DNA from: Thiomargarita sp.
Lineage (GTDB): Bacteria > Pseudomonadota > Gammaproteobacteria > Beggiatoales > Beggiatoaceae
Direction of reading: 5' to 3'
Assembly: GCA_020721045.1 (NCBI GenBank)
Contig: DYNN01000009.1
Location: 1 to 56,539 of the forward strand
DNA length: 56,539 nucleotides
The notes below the pieces were generated by a model. The model had not been told where the DNA came from, did no database searches, and worked only from the letters and a program-made list of their open reading frames with translations. Shown here one piece after another: positions 27,233-37,000 of this stretch. The number at the start of each line of letters is the position of its first letter. The stretch's first letter is position 1. The position numbers and the translations under genes were made by a program.

Positions 27233-28276
27233 CTACGCCTCTTTGCGTTTGAGCAAATAACCAATTTCTAATTCTGTGGAATCCACAGTAGGAAGTGTTG
27301 TTTTGACGGCAACCACGTCAAGATTACATTTTGCAAAAAATTGATCCCAAAATGATTTAGATTCAAGCCGTTGCTCAGTAAAACGATGCAATAAATAATA
27401 AGGATTATAATAAGCTTGCGATAAACCGTGTTGCATAATAGCCGCATCTTTAACTTGATTATCCACTTCAATAACAATCACGTAAATATTGGGAAAGCGG
27501 GCAAAAACTTGTTCCAAAAAAGCTTGAGTTGCTTGATCACCTTCTTGTGCAATCACTTCTTGTAAAATAAAACCTAATACTAATAAATCGGGTTGGAAAT
27601 CAATTTCAGAACGCAAAAACTCAGTAGCAGAAGCACAAGTCAACCTAATTCGATGTTCTAAACCCTCTTGACGCACTAACTCAGCCGCTTCCTCTAAGCC
27701 ACGAGAATCTGGCTCAACACCCCATGCCTGCATTTCTGGATATAATTTACAAAATTCTGTTAAATATAACGCATTCCCACAACCTAAATCTAACAAATAA
27801 CGACAAGGGTGCGGAATTTCCTGCATTAACGCCTGCGTCAAAGGGATCGCATCGAAATAACTCATACCACAACTGCCTAAACCCACTTTAGCAGCATCTC
27901 GAGTTGCCCAACCAGAATTTTTCTTTAATTTTTCACCTACTTGCCAAAATGTATTCGCATACCCACCAATGAGCATAGTATACCAAGGGCGAAATTCATT
28001 ATATCCGCGTCCCTTCTCCGTTAATCCAATGGAATTATTGAAAAAAGAAACAATTCCTTCATTATGTAAATAATCTAAAAATCCTGTCAATTTATTCTCA
28101 TCTAAATCTAATTGTTTTACGACAAAATCAAGTTGTAACTCTTTATTTTGTAACAATAAATCATAAATTTTGCTATTAAACAAATGATATAATTGTACTG
28201 CTAACACATGCTGCCGAATAGGTTGCAAATGTTCAATCAAGCGAGATTCAAATTCATTTTCAATTACTTGTCTCAT
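27233..28276 (-). CDS. SAM methyltransferase resembling 2-ketoarginine/keto-acid C-methyltransferases
   Basis: A 347-aa class I methyltransferase. Residues about 1-95 form a helical, winged-helix-like dimerisation domain; motif I is LLDLGCGNAL (161-170), with the acidic residue in WGVEPDS. The conserved stretches EFRPWYTMLIGGYA (94-107), GLGSCGMSYFDAIPLT and SQAYYNPYYLLHRFT agree with my memory of the MrsA-type 2-ketoarginine methyltransferases that make beta-methylarginine. That sub-family call should be treated as probable only. It is directly followed by an aminotransferase, as expected for keto-acid methylation. Confidence 0.8.
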   Translation of the reverse strand: MRQVIENEFESRLIEHLQPIRQHVLAVQLYHLFNSKIYDLLLQNKELQLDFVVKQLDLDENKLTGFLDYLHNEGIVSFFNNSIGLTEKGRGYNEFRPWYTMLIGGYANTFWQVGEKLKKNSGWATRDAAKVGLGSCGMSYFDAIPLTQALMQEIPHPCRYLLDLGCGNALYLTEFCKLYPEMQAWGVEPDSRGLEEAAELVRQEGLEHRIRLTCASATEFLRSEIDFQPDLLVLGFILQEVIAQEGDQATQAFLEQVFARFPNIYVIVIEVDNQVKDAAIMQHGLSQAYYNPYYLLHRFTEQRLESKSFWDQFFAKCNLDVVAVKTTLPTVDSTELEIGYLLKRKEA

Positions 28277-28285
28277 ATTTTATCC

Positions 28286-28561
28286 TTATACTTTAGGGTA
28301 ATAGCCAATAATAACAGTTTCAACGTCACTAAGAGATTGAATTTTAAATCTTAATTGCTCAGCTTTTTCAGAAGAACGCGTTAAAATCCTTACAAATGGT
28401 TTTTCTTCACCATGCCAAGTAATTACTTTAGAATTATCTAACTCCTTAATAACAAAAACAATATCTTGACAAAATGGCAATTCTCCAATTTGCTGTTTAA
28501 TTGCGGTAATGAGCTCTGTCGTTTCAGCAGTAGTGTAACCGTAAAATTCAAAGGTAGGCAT
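28286..28561 (-). CDS. Small tautomerase-like (DUF1904-like) protein
   Basis: A 91-aa protein starting MPTFEFYGY, so Pro2 becomes the N-terminal residue, as in tautomerase-superfamily enzymes where that proline is the catalytic base. Helix TAETTELITAIKQQIGELP and the later KPFVRILTRSSEKAEQL resemble DUF1904 proteins. It lies 9 bases before the methyltransferase start and 36 after the NRPS stop. A keto-enol step fits a cluster with a keto-acid methyltransferase. The family assignment is weak; it could be an unrelated ferredoxin-like fold. Confidence 0.5.
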   Translation of the reverse strand: MPTFEFYGYTTAETTELITAIKQQIGELPFCQDIVFVIKELDNSKVITWHGEEKPFVRILTRSSEKAEQLRFKIQSLSDVETVIIGYYPKV

Positions 28562-28597
28562 GTTATATTTTCCATTATTATTCGTATAAAAGTCATA

Positions 28598-31500
28598 TTA
28601 AAAATTAAACTGTGTAAAAATGTCTTCTTCAGGCTGTGATGTGACAGTATTGGTTAGATTAATATTCATTAATGTGACATCAGAAGAAGTAAGGACCGTT
28701 TTTCTAATTTCATCTAAGTGACTGATTAAATTATTCATTGTTTTATTTGAAAATAAACTGGTGTTGTAAGTTAAATTTAACAACAATTGTTCATTTTGCA
28801 TGGTGAACAAAAAGGCAAGATCATATTCACTCACATCAGATTGTGCATCATGAGCACTCAATTCGATTTCTGGTAACATCCCATTCAGTTGTTGATTGTC
28901 CTGTAAATCAACAACCACATCAAATAACGGAAAACGACTTCTATCCCATTGCCCACCGACATCAGCAACTAATTTATCAAATGGATATAATTGATGTTCT
29001 TGTGCTTCGAAAATAACATTTTTCACTGTGTTGATGACATTTATAAAACTTTCCTCCTTTTTTACGATGATACGTAGAGGTAACATATTCACGTAAAAGC
29101 CGATTTGCTCTTGTAAATCAGGATGATTTCTACCAGCCACTGCAGTTCCTATAATAATATCTTCTTGCTCAGTATAACGATACAGTAACACCCTTATCAA
29201 AGAAATTAATAATATAAACAAACTGATACGATACTGCGTAGCTAATTTGTGCAATTGTTCAGTGGTAACCGAATCCATCATAGAGATTAAATGGGCACAA
29301 TGGTAGGTTTTATGAACAGAACGTGGAAAATCGGTTGGTAATTGCAAAATAGGTAAAGGTGCAGTTAATTTTTGCTGCCAATACTGTTGTAATTCTTTAC
29401 CTAACTGATTGTTTAAAAGATGTTTTTGCCAAACAGCATACTCCTTGTATTGAATTCGTAAGTTAGGCAAATTTATATTTTCCCCTAAACAGAGTTGCCG
29501 ATAAAATTTAAATAATTCATTGATTAATATATCAATTGACCAACCATCACCAATAATATGGTGCATAGTAAAAATGAAAAAATAACACTGTTCTGCCATT
29601 TTTAATAATTGTACCCGTACCAAAGGTAATTTTCCTAAATCAAATGGCGTATTAACTTGTTTTTCAATATATTTTTGTAAAATGTTTTTATCTAATTGGC
29701 TCACATCGACAAAAAGAAGCGAACAATCTTGGTTAATTGGATGAATTTTTTGTTTAGGCTCACCACCGACCGTGACGATTGTAGTACGTAGTGATTCATG
29801 ACGCAAAACCAAGGCTTCCCACGCCTGTTGAAAAAATTTAACCTGTAAATTACCAGTGAGTTTGATAACTTCATGAATATGATAAATAGTATTAGTATCA
29901 GCCAGTTGACTTGATAACCATAAACGACGTTGCGCATGAGATAAATCGTAATATTCAGCAGATGGAATGGCAGTAATATGATTGACATCAAAAGTTTCTT
30001 TTTTAGCTTCAATAATTTCAATTAATTCAATAATGGTTGGAAAAGTAAAGATATCTCGTAAACTAAGCTCTATTTTCAATGCTTTATGTATTTTAGAAAC
30101 TAATTGAGTCGCCTTAATACTATGCCCACCTATATCAAAAAAATTATCTTGAATACCAATAGCTTGTTTATTCAATAAAATTTGCCAAATTTCAACAAGT
30201 TGTTGTTCTAAAGCATTACGTGGTGCTTTATAATTCGGATCAATCGTAGCTACATCTGTGATGGGATCAGGTAATGCTTTTTTGTCAATTTTTCCACTAA
30301 TATTAAGCGGTAACCTTTCTAGTAACACGAAATAACTAGGTATCATGTAAGTGGGAAAAGTGATTTTTAAATGATCGCGCAACTCGTTAATATCAACGTG
30401 ACCAACAACATAAGCAACTAATTCTTTATTATTATCAATATCTTTAGCCAATACTACGGCTTCTTTTATCCTTGGATGTTGCAATAAACGATTTTCAATT
30501 TCACCTAATTCGACGCGAAAACCACGAATCTTAACTTGATTATCATTACGACCCAAAAATTCAATTTGCCCTGCTTCAGACCAATAACCTACATCACCAG
30601 TACGATATAAACGCGCATTTGCTTGAAAAGGATGAGAAATAAACTTTGCTGCTGTCATTGTTGCATCATTTGCATAACCACGTGCCAAACCGGGACCCGA
30701 AATACAAATTTCTCCCGGTATACCGATTGGCATTAAATTAGAATAATTATCAATAACAAACGCTTGCGTATTAGGAATTGGTCTACCAATCGGTACCGCC
30801 GTAGCTTGTGTGGTAAAATGAGCGTCCACGTGAAAATATGCTGCTTCAGCACAATTTTCAGTCGGACCATACATGTTAGTCATAGTCACTTTTTTACATT
30901 TTTCATGTTGATAGAAATTGTAAATTAAAGTGGGCGGAACACTTTCTGAACCGACAATAATATGGTGTAAATTAGGCGGAAAATTCTCACCTAAGCCATA
31001 TTCCAGCATAGCAGCAAAAAAAGCAGGACTAACATCAATAAAATTAATCTGTTGCTGATGTAAAAAATCAATAAATAAACGTGGATCAAGACGTGTGTCA
31101 TCGTCCAATATACACAATGTATTACCTTGTACTAAAGTCACAAATAATTGTTTTACCGATAAATCAAACACAAAAGCAGCCGCCAATGCTTCACGTAGCG
31201 GATGTGGTAAATCACGGTAAATAATTTCTTTAAGCCCTGATACCAAGCTTACTAAAGAACCATGCTCAATCATCACACCTTTTGGTTTGCCAGTAGAACC
31301 AGAAGTATAGATAATATAAGCCAAATGATGAGATTTTGCTATATAGGGTAAATTTTCAATAGTTTGGGTAGGAATTTTGTGAATATCAACGCTATTAATT
31401 AATAATGTGGATTCAGCCAGTTTTTTAGCAAAAAAGTCATCTGTCAGCACAATACGACAATGACTATCCTGTAAAATATGTTCCACGCGATCCAAAGGAT

Positions 31501-32536
31501 AACCGGGATCAAGCGGTACATAAGCACTACCTGCTTTTAAAATACCCCAAATTGCAACCAAAACTACTTCAGATCGCACTAGCCAAAAAGCGATGCATTC
31601 TTCTGATTGCGCTTTATGATGTTGACGTAGATAATAAGCAACTTTATTTGCCTGTTCATTCAATTGACGATAAGTAAGCTGTTTTTCTCTAAAAGTAACT
31701 GCAATATTGTTTGGAGTTTCAATAACTTGTTTTTCAAATAATTCAATAATTGTCTGCTCAGTTGGATAGGCTAATGCCGTTTGATTAAATTGAGCTAACT
31801 GTTGTAATTCTGAAGTAGGTAGTAGATTTAAATGAATAATAGGCACTTCTGGCTGAGATAAAGCAACAGTTAAAAAAGTAAGCCAATGTTGATAAAAACG
31901 TTCTATTTTAGCTTTACTAAACAACAAACTATGATAAATAATTTGATAAGTTATCTCATTATTAGATGTTTTTTCCCAAACTAATGTTAAATCATGAGTT
32001 ATCGAATTATTTAATTGAATTTCATGAATATTTTTTAGTAAACCAAGTGTACAAGGCAAATGAGATTCTGTAATATTGAGTTTTTTTATAATTCTTGTAT
32101 AAGGATAATCTTGATTTTCATAATTTTTTATTAACTTTTCTTTTAAAGAAAGAACGATTTTCTTAAAATTATCTTTTGGCTCAAAAAAATCATAAATAAA
32201 AATTAAATTGTTTGCATCTGGATCGGCAATAGGGCGATATAGAGGTGAAGCCACTAAACTTGATTTTTGTCCGGTATAACGAAACAAAACGCATTCAACG
32301 CTTGCTAATAACAATATATATAGAGACAAATCATTATTTTTACTGACTTTGATTAATTGCTGCGTCAAATTTTCAGGTAATATAAAATCAATCGTTTGTT
32401 TAACCATCGTATGCGGTCTTACCCCATTAAACGGGATTGTTGTTTCAGGTAAACTACCAGATAATTGTGACAACCAATATTGTTCTTCCGCTATATTTTT
32501 TTGTATTTGAAATAGAGAAATGGGTAAATGAGACAT
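28598..32536 (-). CDS. NRPS: half C domain - A - PCP - terminal C domain
   Basis: A 1312-aa synthetase. Residues about 15-245 are only the second half of a condensation domain (AEEQYWLSQLSGSLP onward), without HHxxxDG. The A domain follows (about 265-760) with YIIYTSGSTGKPKG near 415, MYGPTEN, YRTGDVG and ISGKIDKKALP. The PCP carries Ser806 in DIGGHSIKAT. A complete LCL-type C domain ends the protein (HHIIGDG 992-998). No thioesterase or reductase is present. By eye alignment to GrsA the substrate code reads DLKDIGMAEK, ambiguous between acidic (Glu-like) and basic (Arg-like) substrates. It is third of the three synthetase genes and probably adds the last residue. Confidence 0.93.
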   Translation of the reverse strand: MSHLPISLFQIQKNIAEEQYWLSQLSGSLPETTIPFNGVRPHTMVKQTIDFILPENLTQQLIKVSKNNDLSLYILLLASVECVLFRYTGQKSSLVASPLYRPIADPDANNLIFIYDFFEPKDNFKKIVLSLKEKLIKNYENQDYPYTRIIKKLNITESHLPCTLGLLKNIHEIQLNNSITHDLTLVWEKTSNNEITYQIIYHSLLFSKAKIERFYQHWLTFLTVALSQPEVPIIHLNLLPTSELQQLAQFNQTALAYPTEQTIIELFEKQVIETPNNIAVTFREKQLTYRQLNEQANKVAYYLRQHHKAQSEECIAFWLVRSEVVLVAIWGILKAGSAYVPLDPGYPLDRVEHILQDSHCRIVLTDDFFAKKLAESTLLINSVDIHKIPTQTIENLPYIAKSHHLAYIIYTSGSTGKPKGVMIEHGSLVSLVSGLKEIIYRDLPHPLREALAAAFVFDLSVKQLFVTLVQGNTLCILDDDTRLDPRLFIDFLHQQQINFIDVSPAFFAAMLEYGLGENFPPNLHHIIVGSESVPPTLIYNFYQHEKCKKVTMTNMYGPTENCAEAAYFHVDAHFTTQATAVPIGRPIPNTQAFVIDNYSNLMPIGIPGEICISGPGLARGYANDATMTAAKFISHPFQANARLYRTGDVGYWSEAGQIEFLGRNDNQVKIRGFRVELGEIENRLLQHPRIKEAVVLAKDIDNNKELVAYVVGHVDINELRDHLKITFPTYMIPSYFVLLERLPLNISGKIDKKALPDPITDVATIDPNYKAPRNALEQQLVEIWQILLNKQAIGIQDNFFDIGGHSIKATQLVSKIHKALKIELSLRDIFTFPTIIELIEIIEAKKETFDVNHITAIPSAEYYDLSHAQRRLWLSSQLADTNTIYHIHEVIKLTGNLQVKFFQQAWEALVLRHESLRTTIVTVGGEPKQKIHPINQDCSLLFVDVSQLDKNILQKYIEKQVNTPFDLGKLPLVRVQLLKMAEQCYFFIFTMHHIIGDGWSIDILINELFKFYRQLCLGENINLPNLRIQYKEYAVWQKHLLNNQLGKELQQYWQQKLTAPLPILQLPTDFPRSVHKTYHCAHLISMMDSVTTEQLHKLATQYRISLFILLISLIRVLLYRYTEQEDIIIGTAVAGRNHPDLQEQIGFYVNMLPLRIIVKKEESFINVINTVKNVIFEAQEHQLYPFDKLVADVGGQWDRSRFPLFDVVVDLQDNQQLNGMLPEIELSAHDAQSDVSEYDLAFLFTMQNEQLLLNLTYNTSLFSNKTMNNLISHLDEIRKTVLTSSDVTLMNINLTNTVTSQPEEDIFTQFNF

Positions 32537-32576
32537 TTTTTATCCTAACTAATTGTAAATTAGTAAATTAATTTAC

Positions 32577-34004
32577 TTAAAATGAAAATTCTGCGATCAT
32601 GAAAGGTTGTTGTTGCTTTGCCAATTCTGTTTTTAGTGTCGCAATGATAGTTTTATCTTGAGTTGACAACATATCAATTGCAGAAATAGCTTGTTGTGGT
32701 TGTTTAACCAATTGTTCTGCAATTTGAATAAAACAGCGACTGATACTTTCAATAAATATAGATTCAAAAACCGTATTATTGTACATAAACATGATTTTTA
32801 GCTGATCACGTGGTCTCACAATAATGGTAAAATTATAATGTGAATGATCGAATTCAGTGACATTGTCAATGCTAATTCCTTGAGAAAATTGCATAAAAAT
32901 ATCATTTAATTCTTGGTCGAGTGGATAATTTTCAAAATCGATAATATGATCAAATAATTGTTTTTTTAACGAACTTGCAGCTTGTACTTCTGAAAGTGGG
33001 TAATAATCATATTTTTTACTTGCTAATGCATTGATTTGCATATTTTTTAATAGTTCATTAATCATCATTGTGTCAGTTAAAACTACTCTAACCGGAATAG
33101 TATTAATAAAAATCCCAACGATATTTTCAACTTGTTGAATTTCTTCTGGTCTACCAGAAACGACAGTCCCAAAAACCACATCATTTGTTTGAAGATATTT
33201 AGCTAGAAAAATACCCCAAATCGCTTGAATAACAATACTAATCGTTACTTGATTTTGCGTGGCTAATTGTTGTAACACTTGTGTTATTTCTAAAGAAAGT
33301 TCAAACCATAACTCTTTTAAAATAAATCTGTTACCTTCATTGATTATTTGATTATCAGCAGGTATCAAGCTAGCGAGTTGCGAGTAATCACGTAGATATT
33401 TTTTCCAATAAATTTTTGCTTCACTTAACTGTTGATTTTTTAACCACTGAATATAGGTTTTATAAGGCACTGGCGGAGGTAAATTAGAATTTTTCCCCAT
33501 TTTATAATTATAGTAAATTGTAAACACTTCTTTCAAAATAATACCATTGCTCCAACCATCCATAATGATATGATGATTGGTCCAAATAACTTGAGAATAA
33601 TCATTAGCTAACTGCAATACAGCGATACGTATCAATGCTTCTTGACTTAAATCAAAACCCCGATTTCTATCTTCCTGTAAATAATTTTGTACATAACTTT
33701 CTTGTTCTTGTACAGAGAGTTGTTGAATATCTAAAAAATTAAACGTTACTTTTTGACGCTTTAATACTAATTGTAATGGTTCTGGTACATTTTTAAACAT
33801 AAAAACAGTTCTTAAAGCATCATGACGCTTCAATACTTCATTGATGCTATGTTCAAATAATGTTGTATCAAATGTGTCAGCAAGTCGGAAAGTATGTTGG
33901 TTTAAATAAGCCAATGAATTTTCTTCATATAATGCATGAAACAGCATGCCCGCTTGCATTGGTGACAATGGATAAATATCGGCTAAATTTTCTTTTTGTA
34001 TCAT
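32577..34004 (-). CDS. Free-standing NRPS condensation domain (DCL-like)
   Basis: A 475-aa protein that is a single complete condensation domain. YPLSPMQAGMLFHALYE at the N terminus is the C1 motif of the type that follows an epimerase and accepts a D-configured donor; HHIIMDG (144-150) is the active site, with FGTVVSGRPEEI, VGIFINTIPVRV as later core motifs. The preceding protein ends in an epimerase, which fits. The next protein begins with half a C domain and A-PCP, so this one probably supplies the missing condensation activity in trans. Forty bases separate it from the next gene. Its C terminus (AEFSF) resembles the tail of the next protein (TQFNF). Confidence 0.92.
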   Translation of the reverse strand: MIQKENLADIYPLSPMQAGMLFHALYEENSLAYLNQHTFRLADTFDTTLFEHSINEVLKRHDALRTVFMFKNVPEPLQLVLKRQKVTFNFLDIQQLSVQEQESYVQNYLQEDRNRGFDLSQEALIRIAVLQLANDYSQVIWTNHHIIMDGWSNGIILKEVFTIYYNYKMGKNSNLPPPVPYKTYIQWLKNQQLSEAKIYWKKYLRDYSQLASLIPADNQIINEGNRFILKELWFELSLEITQVLQQLATQNQVTISIVIQAIWGIFLAKYLQTNDVVFGTVVSGRPEEIQQVENIVGIFINTIPVRVVLTDTMMINELLKNMQINALASKKYDYYPLSEVQAASSLKKQLFDHIIDFENYPLDQELNDIFMQFSQGISIDNVTEFDHSHYNFTIIVRPRDQLKIMFMYNNTVFESIFIESISRCFIQIAEQLVKQPQQAISAIDMLSTQDKTIIATLKTELAKQQQPFMIAEFSF

Positions 34005-34043
34005 TTTAAGCTTATTTCAAATATTTTGTTATGAAATTACAGT

Positions 34044-37000
34044 TTATGCAAAAATATCGTCTAAATCATCTAAACTGAGTCCCGAATAGGTCAAATCAGC
34101 CGGTGTTAACTCAGTTATTTGTTTTTGTTGACAATAATTAATAATTGCCAATAAAGCTTGATGATAAGTTGATAACATTTGTTGAATCGTTGTTGTACGA
34201 TAATGTTGAGGATTATAGTGGATACTGAGGTGTAATTGCCCTTGTATAATCATGCTTTCCACATCCAGTAGATGAGGACGTTCTAAATTGGGTGCGATAC
34301 AATAAGTGGCATCAATAACTTGTAACTCAAATAAATCGTTGTCAGTTTTACTAAATTCACCTAAATAGTTAAAGCTTATTTCTGGGTTGCACAATAAATC
34401 TATATTTTCGTTTTTAGTTAAATAGCATAAATTATTATAACCTATACCTTTATTTTGAATATTTCTTAAAATTTCTTTGATAAATTTGATTTTATAGCCA
34501 AAATCATCAATTGCGGGCAATTCTAATAAAACAGGATAGGTACTAGTAAACCAACCAACCGTCCGTGTAACGTCGATATCATTGAATAAGGCTTCTCGAC
34601 CATGTCCTTCTAATGAAATTAAAAATTGGGAATGCCCGCACCATTGCTGTAAAGCATTTACTAAAGCAATAAGCAATAATTCATCAACATAGGTGTTATA
34701 TGCCTGATTGGTATCCGTAAGCAAATATGTTGTTTCTGTGCTTGATAACTGAAAACTAAGTGAAGTTGTATCTTTATACAAATTTGTAAAAATATTAAAA
34801 TCTGTAGGTAATGATACAACTGTGCTTTGTTGTATCTTTTTCCAATAAATAATTTCTTGTAGTAATCGTTCAGTTTGACTATATTGCTGTATTTTTTCTG
34901 CCCAACTCTTAAAAGAATCAGTTTTTAGCGGTAACTCTATTGTTTTTACTGCAGAAATTTGTTGATATAATGTAATAAAATCTTCTAATAGTATTCGCCA
35001 TGATACACCATCTATTACCAAATGATGAATAACAATAAGTAATTGATCTTTATCAGCTAAATGAAACAAAACAGCTTTCATTAAACTGCCTTGCTGTAAG
35101 TTAATACTGGTTTGCGCTCTTATAATATCATCTTCGATAATATTTGATTCCGTACTTAATTCATTAGTTTTAAAATCTAATTTGTAATCAACATCATGAT
35201 TTTCTTGGATTATCTTATTATGATTTATTGTATAAGTCATACGTAATGCGTCATGATGTCGTTGTAACTGTTGTAAAACTTGTTCAATAATATGCGCATC
35301 AAAACGTGGTTTTGCAGATAAAATAACTGATTGATTAAAATGTGAATGTTTAGAGAAAAATGCAAAAAACCAAGTTTGAATAGCTGTTAATGGTATTTTA
35401 CCTGTTATTATACTTTGATCAATGGTACGTTGGGTTGCTTGCACCACTTGTTTTAATTCGGCAATAGTTGGATGTTGAAAAATATCACGTATTTGTAGTG
35501 TTAAATTTGCTTTACGTAAACGAGATAACAACTGAATCGCCTTAATTGAATCGCCACCCAAAGTGAAATAATTATCATAAATTCCAATCGATTTTCTATT
35601 TAAAACCGCTTCCCAAACTTCTACTAATGTTTGTTCTAATCTATCTCGAGGTGCTTGGTAAATATCATTTATTAAATCAGCAATATCGGGCGCAGGCAAG
35701 GATTTTTTATCGATTTTTCCATGTGCGGTTAGAGGTAAACTGTCCAGTTGTACAAAAAAACTAGGAATCATGTATTCTGGCAGTTTTGTTTGTAAATATT
35801 GGCGTAGAATCGTACTTGATAATGGTTGTTTTGCAATAATATAAGCAATTAATTCTAAAATATTTTGTTGATTATTTTTGGCAATAATAACGGCTTGTTT
35901 AATTAATTCGTGTTCTACGAGCCATTTTTCGATTTCACCCAATTCAATCCTGAAACCACGAATTTTAACTTGATCATCAATTCTACCCAAAAATTCAATC
36001 GTTCCGTCAGCTAACCAACGTCCTTTATCGCCGGTACGATAGATTTTTTCTTCATTAGCAATAGGCAAAGTAATAAACTTTTCATTCGTCAGTTCAGGAT
36101 GATTCAGGTAACCACGCGCCAGCCCAACACCTGCAATACAAATTTCTCCAAAAATACCAATCGGAGATAATTGTTTGTTTTTATTTATAATATAGATACG
36201 ATTGTTAGCTATTGGTTGCCCAATTGTTATCTGTTGTGTATTTGAATGAAGCCGACAAGCGGTAGAACAAATGCTATTTTCAGTTGGACCGTATTCATTA
36301 TATAATGTGACGTTAGGTAATTTTTTAAAGTGAAGCCTAATTAAATCCATATTAACGTTGTCACCTGCAACTGTAATACAACGTAATCCATTCATATCAC
36401 AGCTCATTTCATACAATAACGTTTTATAGAAACTGGGTGTAATTAAAAAATGTGTCACTCTATTCGATTGAATTAATTTGCCTAAATAATCGATATCTAA
36501 GTGATATTTTTGTTCAAATATAATCAAACATGCACCACTCAATAGTGTGGTAAAAATATCCAGCACTGCACTGTCAAATGTATAAGCAGGTAATTGTAAT
36601 ACTCTGTCTTTATTAGAAAAATTATAATAATTTATTCGCCATGTGATTGAGTTAATTGCGCTTTGGTGCTCAATTAAAACGCCTTTTGGTTGACCTGTAG
36701 AGCCAGAAGTGTAAATGATGTAAGCTAGATTTTGGGAATTATAACTTGCTTTAGGATTTATACTATTTTTATGATTATATTGTTTAATATCAATTATTGG
36801 AATGTTTTTTATAATTTCTATATCTAATCTTTCGATAACCGATTGTTCAGTCAAGATTAATTTGCAATCACTGTCTTGCAAAATATACAAAATTCTTTCG
36901 TTAGGATAGTCAATACTGATGGGTACATAAGCTCCCCCCATTTTTAACGCCACTAGAATACCGATAATCATCATATCAGAACGGGGCAGTAATAAGGCAA

